Positions 1-5,060 of a stretch of 5,112 bases of DNA are shown here, piece after piece; positions within the stretch are counted from its first letter, which is position 1, and each line of letters opens with the position of its first letter. This stretch comes from Planctomycetota bacterium (GTDB taxonomy: Bacteria; Planctomycetota; Phycisphaerae; UBA1845). Where the stretch lies: the NCBI GenBank assembly GCA_024278775.1, contig JAJRSP010000036.1:1-5112 (forward strand). Reading direction: 5' to 3'. The position numbers and the translations under genes were made by a program. The notes beneath the pieces were generated by a model. That model saw only the letters and a program-made list of their open reading frames with translations, was not told the origin of the DNA and made no database searches.

Positions 1-718
1 CGGCCGCTTGGGCAATCTCACGCCCGGTGACGGTCCCTCCGGTAAACGAAATCGTCGGAACGCCCGGATGCTTGACGAGGGCGGCCCCGACCACACCACC
101 TCGCCCGTGGACGACGTTGAGCACGCCCGGCGGAAGACCGGACTCGATACACAGCTTGGAAAACAGGTACGCCGTCATCGGCGTCACTTCCGATGGTTTG
201 GCCACCACGGTACACCCCACGCAGAGCGCGGGGGCGACCTTCCAGGTAAGCAGATAGAGCGGCAGGTTCCACGGCGAGATAATACCGGCGACACCACGAG
301 GCTGACGCAGTGTGTAGTTGATCGCGACATCGTCCGTCGCGTGCGACTCGCTCCGCTGATGCAAGGCCGCAGCGGCAAAGAACCGCAGGTTGAGCGCCGC
401 CCGAGGAATATCCAGCGATCGGGCGAGTGAGAGCGGCTTCCCGTTGTCGATCGACTCCGCCCGGGCAAGCCTGTCGAGGTCCCGCTCGATCAGGTCCGCG
501 ATTCTACCGAGGATACGTGATCGCTCGACGGCGGGGGTCTTGGACCACGCCCCCCATGCAGACTGCGCCGCAGCGACCGCACGCGCCACCTCGCCATCAC
601 TGCTATCGGGTACGCGGGCGTACACGGCTCCAGTGGCCGGCTCCACATTGTCCAGATAAGCCGCGGATGCAGGCGCGACCAACTCGCCGTCGATATAGTT
701 GGCTATTGTCGTTTCCAG
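1..718 (-). CDS. Aldehyde dehydrogenase, N-terminal half (2-hydroxymuconic/2-aminomuconic semialdehyde dehydrogenase-like), cut by left edge
   Basis: NAD(P)-dependent oxidation of an aldehyde to a carboxylic acid; cytosolic. The 239 complete codons seen here are about half of a usual 480-500 residue ALDH. Visible in order: the N-terminal NYIDGE motif (residues 7-12), NVEPATG (24-30), a SLDIPRAA segment (101-108) characteristic of the ALDH8/hydroxymuconic semialdehyde group, ISPWNLP (147-153, with the oxyanion-hole Asn at 151), VAKPSE (172-177, cofactor-binding Lys174) and ISFTGG..TG (223-232, Rossmann Gly motif). The catalytic Cys and general-base Glu lie beyond the edge. There is no ATG near the conserved N-terminus. 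CTG at 718 sits 9 nt after AAAGGAG and gives METTIANYIDGE, which fits the family, so I chose it. An in-frame ATG at 832 would add a Pro/Arg/Gly-rich stretch. The gene lies 121 nt downstream of the SDR on the same strand. Family is sure; substrate (aminomuconic or hydroxymuconic semialdehyde) is inferred. Confidence 0.9.
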   Translation of the reverse strand, partial: METTIANYIDGELVAPASAAYLDNVEPATGAVYARVPDSSDGEVARAVAAAQSAWGAWSKTPAVERSRILGRIADLIERDLDRLARAESIDNGKPLSLARSLDIPRAALNLRFFAAAALHQRSESHATDDVAINYTLRQPRGVAGIISPWNLPLYLLTWKVAPALCVGCTVVAKPSEVTPMTAYLFSKLCIESGLPPGVLNVVHGRGGVVGAALVKHPGVPTISFTGGTVTGREIAQAA

Positions 719-727
719 AAGGGTCGG

Positions 728-734
728 CTCCTTT
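728..734 (-). promoter_or_regulatory. Ribosome binding site deciding the CTG start of the aldehyde dehydrogenase
   Basis: AAAGGAG on the minus strand, 9 nt before CTG at 718. It is the only strong Shine-Dalgarno match between the SDR stop and the conserved N-terminus of the aldehyde dehydrogenase, and it places the start at CTG rather than at the distant ATG 832, which has no such site. Confidence 0.6.
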
Positions 735-750
735 CGTACGCTCTCATCCG

Positions 751-783
751 AGGGGGTTCTTCGACCGGGAAAGAACCTCCCCC
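751..783 (-). other. Inverted repeat / hairpin in the SDR-aldehyde dehydrogenase gap
   Basis: On the minus strand GGTTCTT (777-771) pairs with AAGAACC (761-755) around a 9-nt loop. Beyond one mismatch, a few further G-C/G-T pairs extend the stem with G-rich and C-rich flanks. It lies wholly within the 121-nt gap, about 17 nt before the ribosome binding site of the aldehyde dehydrogenase. No T-run follows, so it is not a classical intrinsic terminator. It could be an mRNA processing or stability element, or an operator. The inverted repeat is seen directly; a role is inferred. Confidence 0.45.
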
Positions 784-839
784 AACCCGAACCGGCTGCC
801 CCTCTTGGCACACGGGGGGTGCGTGGGACCATGGCGATG

Positions 840-1625
840 CTATTGCACGGCCGTCCTTCCACCGTCGACCGGCAGGTTGACACCAGTCACATAAGAGGCG
901 GCCGGCGACGCCAGGAAACCAACAACCGCGGCCAGCTCTTCCGGCCTACCGAGACGACCCACCGGTATCGACCCGAGTACCTGCCGCTCGATATCAGACA
1001 CGTCCACGCCGGCTTTTTCCGCCTTGTGCCTGAAGATGGATTGCAGTCGTCGCGTATCGGTATAGCCCGGAAGCACGTTGTTAACGGTGATACCAAACGG
1101 CGCGAGCTCGCCGGCCAACGTGCGCGCCCAGTTGGCTACCGCGGCGCGGATGGTGTTGGACACACCAAGTCCGCGAATCGGCGCGATCACCGACGTTGAA
1201 ATAATGTTGATGACTCTTCCGAAACCGGCGGCCTTCATGCCCGGCACCACAGCATGGGACAAAAGCTGATTGCATAGCAGGTGGTGGGAAAACGCCTGGA
1301 GCATATCCTCCTCGGCGGCTTCGGCGATGTCGCCGGCCGGCGGACCACCGGTGTTGTTCACGAGAATATGTACGGCACCGACCGATGCCAGATGCGCCGT
1401 GATGGACTCGCTCAACACGGGACGGTCTGCAAAGTCGGCCACGATAAACCCGTGTTTCCGGCCGGCACCGGTATCGAGCGACGCCACAACCGCACCCAAC
1501 GAGTCTTCGCTCCGGGCCACTACCGTCACAGCGGCACCGAGACGGGCCAACTCAACGGCCGATGCCCGTCCGATTCCCTGGGACGCGCCGCAGACGAGGG
1601 CGTTTTTTCCAGTAAGTGTGGTCAT
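840..1625 (-). CDS. SDR-family oxidoreductase with non-canonical active site (BKR-like SDR subgroup)
   Basis: Cytosolic short-chain dehydrogenase/reductase fold, 261 residues, the normal length for a classical SDR. Visible: nucleotide-binding CGASQGIG (12-19), an acidic DF pair (64-65) at the usual adenine-contact position, NNTGG (90-94) where most SDRs have NNAG, the catalytic-position Ser143 in IISTS, and PVDGG near the C-terminus (252-256). The canonical Tyr-x3-Lys is replaced by Ser156-NTI-Arg160. The block VSNTIRAAVANWA is typical of an SDR subgroup that lacks the normal tetrad and is often annotated as 3-oxoacyl-ACP reductase-like. A real oxidoreductase reaction is therefore uncertain. 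ATG 1625 is preceded by GGAG at 8 nt. It lies 103 nt after metK and 121 nt before the aldehyde dehydrogenase. From memory, close relatives in Bacteroidetes sit in kynurenine-degradation clusters beside an aldehyde dehydrogenase, which suggests a shared pathway. Family sure, substrate unknown. Confidence 0.93.
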   Translation of the reverse strand: MTTLTGKNALVCGASQGIGRASAVELARLGAAVTVVARSEDSLGAVVASLDTGAGRKHGFIVADFADRPVLSESITAHLASVGAVHILVNNTGGPPAGDIAEAAEEDMLQAFSHHLLCNQLLSHAVVPGMKAAGFGRVINIISTSVIAPIRGLGVSNTIRAAVANWARTLAGELAPFGITVNNVLPGYTDTRRLQSIFRHKAEKAGVDVSDIERQVLGSIPVGRLGRPEELAAVVGFLASPAASYVTGVNLPVDGGRTAVQ

Positions 1626-1633
1626 TCCCGCTG

Positions 1634-1637
1634 CTCC
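1634..1637 (-). promoter_or_regulatory. Ribosome binding site of the SDR gene
   Basis: GGAG on the minus strand, 8 nt before ATG 1625, supporting that start. The 103-nt gap to metK shows no convincing promoter, so read-through from metK is possible. Confidence 0.55.
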
Positions 1638-1728
1638 GTGGTGGAGGCACCGTCACGTCGCGGCCACGTCTCAAGATCGCATCACAGACGTCCGCCGAAC
1701 ACCGCACCGGGCGATGGTGCCCCCGGAC

Positions 1729-2973
1729 CTATGCCGTCTGCCGTGCCTGATCGGCGAGGGTGCGAAGTTCGTCAACCCGGTGCGTCTTTTCCCAGGTGAA
1801 GCCATCGCCCTCGCGACCGAAGTGACCATGACGAGCGGTTTCGAAGTAGATCGGACGGCGTAAGTCGAGGTAGTCGATGATCCCGGCCGGGGTAAGCGGA
1901 AAGACCTCCCGGATGATGCGGTCATACTGGGTCGGTGGGATGTCGCTCGTGCCAAAGGTTGTCACATAAACGCTGACGGGTTCGGCCACGCCGATCGCAT
2001 AGGCGAGCTGAACCTCGCACTGCGTCGCGAGTTCCGCGGCGACGATATTCTTGGCGATGTGCCTTGCCATGTAGGCGGCCGATCGATCCACCTTCGACGG
2101 ATCCTTGCCGGAAAACGCACCGCCGCCATGACGACCACGGCCACCGTAAGTATCCACAATAATTTTTCGGCCGGTAAGCCCGGAATCGCCGTGCGGACCA
2201 CCCACAATAAATCGACCCGTCGGGTTGATATGCAACTTGATCCCATCGGACCAGAGCGCGGGGCATTCCGCCTCGACAACGGGGCGAATCACCTCACGCG
2301 AGATCGTCTCCATAGCCTCGGCACTCATCTGGTCGGTTGACGGATCTATGGCGTCTTCCGTGTGCTGCGTCGAGATGACGACGGTATCCAGGGCCGTAGG
2401 CGCGCCGTTTTCATAACGCACGGTCACTTGCGACTTCGAGTCCGGACGCAACCACGCATGCGTTCCCTTGAAACGAAGATCGGCCAGCTTTTCCACCAGG
2501 CGGTGTGAAAGTTGAATCGGCAACGGCATGAGCGATTTGGTTTCGTTGCAGGCGAAGCCGAACATCAACCCCTGATCCCCGGCACCCTGCTCCGCATGAA
2601 GTCCTTCGCCGGCCGTCACACCCCGGCTGATGTCGGGCGATTGCGCATGGAGCGATCGCAGCACCGCACAGCTTCGATAATCAAAACCACCGGTGGCATC
2701 GTCGTAGCCGATCTTCTCAATCGTGCGGCGGATCGTCTCCTCGGCGCTACCAAGGGCATCGCGAGCCGCTGGATTATGTACCGTGACCTCGCCGGCCACG
2801 ACAACCAGACCCGTCGTGACGAGCGTTTCGATCGCGGCACGGGCCTGGGGATCATGTTCGAGAAGGCTATCGAGAAGGGCGTCGGATATCTGGTCGGCCA
2901 CCTTGTCCGGGTGACCCATGGAGACAGATTCCGACGTAAAAAGATGATTGGCCGCGACTTCACCACTGGACAC
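1729..2973 (-). CDS. metK: S-adenosylmethionine synthetase (methionine adenosyltransferase)
   Basis: Makes S-adenosylmethionine from methionine and ATP, releasing phosphate and diphosphate; cytosolic, normally a tetramer, and the source of methyl groups for the cell. The 414 residues are somewhat longer than the 384 of E. coli MetK, with small extra segments (for example around 120-128) and a longer C-terminus. The key motifs are intact: FTSESVS (12-18), HPDK (21-24), GAGDQG methionine/ATP loop (130-135), LRPDSKSQ with Lys180, INPTGRF (249-255), GLTGRK (265-270), the signature GGGAFSGKD (283-291), then Lys294 and Asp296. A Met stands at residue 19 where E. coli has Glu (SVSEGHPDK). The GTG at 2973 is chosen because a near-perfect TTAGGAGGT lies 6 nt upstream and the conserved N-terminus begins nine residues later. 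The frame stays open 65 codons further up, but that stretch is not MetK-like. First gene of a minus-strand run with the SDR and aldehyde dehydrogenase; divergent from lepB. Confidence 0.98.
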   Translation of the reverse strand: MSSGEVAANHLFTSESVSMGHPDKVADQISDALLDSLLEHDPQARAAIETLVTTGLVVVAGEVTVHNPAARDALGSAEETIRRTIEKIGYDDATGGFDYRSCAVLRSLHAQSPDISRGVTAGEGLHAEQGAGDQGLMFGFACNETKSLMPLPIQLSHRLVEKLADLRFKGTHAWLRPDSKSQVTVRYENGAPTALDTVVISTQHTEDAIDPSTDQMSAEAMETISREVIRPVVEAECPALWSDGIKLHINPTGRFIVGGPHGDSGLTGRKIIVDTYGGRGRHGGGAFSGKDPSKVDRSAAYMARHIAKNIVAAELATQCEVQLAYAIGVAEPVSVYVTTFGTSDIPPTQYDRIIREVFPLTPAGIIDYLDLRRPIYFETARHGHFGREGDGFTWEKTHRVDELRTLADQARQTA

Positions 2974-2979
2974 GATCAG

Positions 2980-2988
2980 ACCTCCTAA
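2980..2988 (-). promoter_or_regulatory. Strong ribosome binding site of metK, deciding a GTG start
   Basis: TTAGGAGGT on the minus strand differs from the full anti-16S complement TAAGGAGGT by one base and lies 6 nt before GTG 2973. This fixes the start and rules out the longer open frame reaching 3168. Confidence 0.85.
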
Positions 2989-3007
2989 CGCCACAGAAAC
3001 CGATAGT

Positions 3008-3024
3008 CCCCACTTGGGGTGGGG
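3008..3024 (-). promoter_or_regulatory. GC-rich palindrome at the predicted metK transcription start
   Basis: Minus strand CCCCAC, 5-nt spacer CCCAA, GTGGGG: a perfect 6-bp inverted repeat. It begins 2 nt after the predicted -10 box, so the likely first transcribed base (about 3020) falls inside it. It is therefore better placed as a DNA operator than as a full RNA hairpin. Function is inferred from position only. Confidence 0.4.
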
Positions 3025-3026
3025 CC

Positions 3027-3055
3027 ATGATAGTGACACTAGCCCTCTCTCGCAA
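3027..3055 (-). promoter_or_regulatory. Predicted sigma70-type promoter of metK
   Basis: On the minus strand, -35 TTGCGA (3055-3050), a 17-nt spacer and -10 TATCAT (3032-3027). This would give a short leader of about 45-50 nt before GTG 2973. The boxes match the housekeeping consensus at 4 of 6 and 5 of 6 positions with ideal spacing. The near-palindrome TAGTGTCACTA lies in the spacer and overlaps the -10, a position suited to repression. Confidence 0.6.
3031..3041. promoter_or_regulatory. Candidate operator, copy 1 (TAGTGACACTA), in the metK promoter
   Basis: TAGTGACACTA is a perfect 5+1+5 palindrome about a central base. It sits between the predicted -35 and -10 of metK and overlaps the first two bases of the -10. 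A copy differing at one base lies at 3209-3219 by the lepB promoter. The regulator is unknown. Confidence 0.4.
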
Positions 3056-3144
3056 CAAACATCCACATGGGCTACGGGCGGATAGGCCAGGCTCTCGGCA
3101 TGACTCCCCTTTCGACTGTTGTGCGGACCGGAGACAAGGATCAC

Positions 3145-3188
3145 ACCCGTTTTGACCCGTCGATCCAAGTTGACTGGTGATCACGGGT
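3145..3188. repeat. ACCCGT repeats in the divergent control region
   Basis: ACCCGT occurs at 3145-3150 and 3155-3160, ten bases apart (about one helical turn), and inverted as ACGGGT at 3183-3188. An 8-bp palindrome GTGATCAC (3177-3184) overlaps the last copy. The hexamers are short and could occur by chance; their spacing within an intergenic region is the only reason to note them. Confidence 0.25.
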
Positions 3189-3208
3189 TTCCGCACCGAT
3201 AGAACCAT

Positions 3209-3219
3209 TTGTGACACTA
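3209..3219. promoter_or_regulatory. Candidate operator, copy 2 (TTGTGACACTA), upstream of lepB
   Basis: TTGTGACACTA matches copy 1 at 10 of 11 bases, and four of its five symmetric base pairs are kept. Both copies also have CCAT a few bases before the core. It covers a possible -35 of lepB (TTGTGA, 3209-3214). The centres of the two copies are 178 bp apart. Confidence 0.35.
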
Positions 3220-3255
3220 CGGTGAGCCTTACGATCCCCCCGACGGTCGTATAAA
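3209..3255 (+). promoter_or_regulatory. Candidate lepB promoter region
   Basis: Two weak arrangements are visible. TTTGTG (3208-3213) or TTGTGA (3209-3214) with TACGAT (3230-3235) leaves a 15-16 nt spacer. TATAAA (3250-3255) is a good -10, but its only upstream partner is a poor TTACGA (3229-3234) at 15 nt. One of these probably drives lepB; the sequence alone does not decide. Confidence 0.35.
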
Positions 3256-3257
3256 CG

Positions 3258-3281
3258 GCGCGACGGCGCGGCCGTCGGCGC
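3258..3281 (+). other. Strong GC-rich hairpin in the lepB leader
   Basis: CGACGGC (3261-3267) and GCCGTCG (3271-3277) form a perfect 7-bp stem with a GCG loop. Allowing G3278 as a bulge adds three more pairs (3258-3260 with 3279-3281). It ends about 32 nt before the lepB ATG. Depending on the promoter used, it lies in the 5' leader or on the transcription start. It may affect translation or be bound as DNA. Confidence 0.45.
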
Positions 3282-3306
3282 GCGTGTGGAAATCTGATAG
3301 CATCAC

Positions 3307-3311
3307 AAGGA
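3307..3311 (+). promoter_or_regulatory. Ribosome binding site of lepB, unusually close to the start
   Basis: AAGGA ends 2 nt before ATG 3314, shorter than the usual 5-9 nt. It is still the best match near the gene. The alternative GTG at 3284, which adds ten residues, has only the GC-rich hairpin in front of it and no Shine-Dalgarno match. Confidence 0.45.
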
Positions 3312-3313
3312 AC

Positions 3314-5038
3314 ATGAGCGAGACCACCCCATCCTCACCACCACGCGAGTCGTACGCCGAACCCGAGGGCGTCAAGGACACGATCGAAGCCATCGTGGTG
3401 GCACTCATCCTGGCGTTCGTCTTCCGTGCGTTTATCGTCGAGGCGTTCGTCATACCGACCGGTTCCATGGCCCCCACGCTCTACGGTGCCCACGGCACCG
3501 TCACGTGCGAAGACTGCGGGACGGAGTTCGCCTACGGACTACGTGATCTTGATGACTCGCGCAAGCGGATCCCCACGACGAGCAACGCGCATGCGATCTG
3601 CCCCAACTGCAACCACGCCAATACCAACCTGAAAATCAACGACACCAACCATCTTGCGGAAAAAGGCGATCGTATCCTGGTCTTGAAGTGGCCGTTTGAT
3701 TTTGGCGGTCCCAAGCTCGACCCACACCGTTGGGATGTCGTCGTCTTCAAAGACCCGTCCGACGGCGTCACCAACTTCATCAAACGGCTCGTCGGCCTGC
3801 CCAACGAAGCGCTGATGATTCTCGATGGAGACGTATACGCCGTCCCCTCGGACGAGCTGACCGACGTGACCCGAGCCGAGCTAAAACGCTACCGCCACGA
3901 AAAATACGAATACCGCGTCGGATCAAAGATCGGACGTATGAAACCGATGAGCCGGGTCGTGCTTAATGAGCTTGAAACGAAAGTCACTATCCGGCGTAAG
4001 GCACCGGCCGCCCAAAAGGCGCTCTGGACCACCGTGTACAACCACGACTACCCCCCCCATACGCTCGACAACAACCAACCGCGATGGTCCAGACGAAAAG
4101 GAGGAAAAACCGGCTGGTCCGATCTCGATCAGCGTCGCCTTCACTTCGACGACGTGCAACGAGAGGGAGATTTCATCTACCTGAATAGAAAAACCATCCG
4201 GGCCAGCAACGCCTATAACATCCGGGACGGCTACCGGCCACCGCCCGTTCATGATATGCGGGTCCGCTTCGTCTGGACGCCTCGAGACGTGTCCGCCTCG
4301 ATCATGCTCCGGCTGGCCAAATACAGTAAAACCTTTTGGGCGTCTCTGCGCGCCGATGGGCATATCGTCTTGTACGACTCGCCCACGCTCCCCGGCAACG
4401 TCGCCACCATCATGGCCGAGAAAACGCTCGCTCCGTTTGAACCGGGAGAGCCGGTGATGATCGCCTTCGCCAATGTGGATTACCGCCTCTCACTCACCGT
4501 ACGAGGCCGGGAGGAACTCTCCAGCTCAGATGACCCGAATGATCCCGGCTATTACGGGCCTAGCGTGCCGTTTCTTCGCAAGCAGACGGCCGGTCGCTGG
4601 CGTCAGAATCCGCCGGAGGCTGTCACGCCACGACTTTTCGGAATGGGCGGCGCTTTTGATGTCACCCACCTGATCGTGGACCGCGACATCTACTACTACC
4701 GAAACGCTCGAGTGGCCGGCTTGCCAGCCGCCCCGTGGGGGCCGACCGAGGGATGGGCCAGCGAAGTCACGCCGATTCTCCTTCGCGAGGACGAGTTTTT
4801 CATGCTCGGAGACAACACCGCCGCCAGCAAGGACTCGCGACTATGGGATGTGGTGGGACCCCACCTCACCGGCCGGGGCGAGGACTACCAGCTCGGTACC
4901 GTGCCGCGCGACCAGCTCATCGGTCAGGCCTTCTTCGTGTACTGGCCCTCGGGACACCGCCTCGATTGGCTTCCTATTCCCAAGCTCAGTCGGATCGGCG
5001 TCATCCCGGATGTCGGCCGCATGCGCTGGATTCGATAG
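3314..5038 (+). CDS. lepB: Type I signal peptidase with zinc-ribbon-like and large beta-rich inserts (S26 family)
   Basis: Cleaves signal peptides from exported proteins with a Ser-Lys dyad on the outer face of the cytoplasmic membrane. The 574 residues compare with about 190 in short relatives and 324 in E. coli. In order: one N-terminal membrane segment (about 23-47); box B IPTGSMAPTL with catalytic Ser51; a CxxC...CxxC insert (Cys65, 68, 96, 99); GDRILV (118-123); RWDVVVFKDP (139-148) and FIKRLVGLP with catalytic Lys157; an insert of about 315 residues (173-487); then FFMLGDN (495-501), S505KDSR509 and a C-terminal VPRDQLIGQAFFVYWP. The insert includes a charged section with YNHDYPP (242-248) and, from about 299 to 465, an alternating beta pattern resembling LamG/concanavalin-like jelly rolls and ending in DRDIYYYRN. 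All catalytic boxes are intact and the frame is unbroken. I believe this layout is shared by planctomycete signal peptidases. It is divergent from metK. Confidence 0.95.
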   Translation: MSETTPSSPPRESYAEPEGVKDTIEAIVVALILAFVFRAFIVEAFVIPTGSMAPTLYGAHGTVTCEDCGTEFAYGLRDLDDSRKRIPTTSNAHAICPNCNHANTNLKINDTNHLAEKGDRILVLKWPFDFGGPKLDPHRWDVVVFKDPSDGVTNFIKRLVGLPNEALMILDGDVYAVPSDELTDVTRAELKRYRHEKYEYRVGSKIGRMKPMSRVVLNELETKVTIRRKAPAAQKALWTTVYNHDYPPHTLDNNQPRWSRRKGGKTGWSDLDQRRLHFDDVQREGDFIYLNRKTIRASNAYNIRDGYRPPPVHDMRVRFVWTPRDVSASIMLRLAKYSKTFWASLRADGHIVLYDSPTLPGNVATIMAEKTLAPFEPGEPVMIAFANVDYRLSLTVRGREELSSSDDPNDPGYYGPSVPFLRKQTAGRWRQNPPEAVTPRLFGMGGAFDVTHLIVDRDIYYYRNARVAGLPAAPWGPTEGWASEVTPILLREDEFFMLGDNTAASKDSRLWDVVGPHLTGRGEDYQLGTVPRDQLIGQAFFVYWPSGHRLDWLPIPKLSRIGVIPDVGRMRWIR

Positions 5039-5060
5039 ATGCCCCTGTGGGTGCCGCGAC

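Noticed and set aside
719..832. ATG 832 as the start of the aldehyde dehydrogenase
   Set aside because: No ribosome binding site precedes it and the added 38 residues are Pro/Arg/Gly-rich and unlike ALDH N-termini; a good site stands just before CTG 718 instead.
1685..1740. Terminator after metK (CAGACG/CGTCTG outer arms with inner GCACC/GGTGC)
   Set aside because: The arms are short, far apart and interrupted, and no T-run follows on the minus strand; it does not support a real terminator.
699..1863. Long plus-strand open frames opposite the SDR (up to 197 codons)
   Set aside because: They are antisense to a gene with clear SDR motifs, are rich in Arg/Pro/Thr/Ala as expected from GC-rich shadows, and resemble no family I know.
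2974..3030. SAM-responsive riboswitch in the metK leader
   Set aside because: The predicted leader is only about 45-50 nt and shows none of the SAM-I or SAM-II core motifs I can recall; only a simple palindrome is present.
2974..3168. 65-codon in-frame N-terminal extension of metK
   Set aside because: The near-perfect TTAGGAGGT 6 nt before GTG 2973, the promoter inside the stretch, and the lack of MetK-like residues upstream all favour the shorter protein.
3284..3313. GTG 3284 as the lepB start
   Set aside because: Ten extra residues (MWKSDSITRN) with no ribosome binding site and a hairpin directly upstream; ATG 3314 with AAGGA is better, though its spacing is short.
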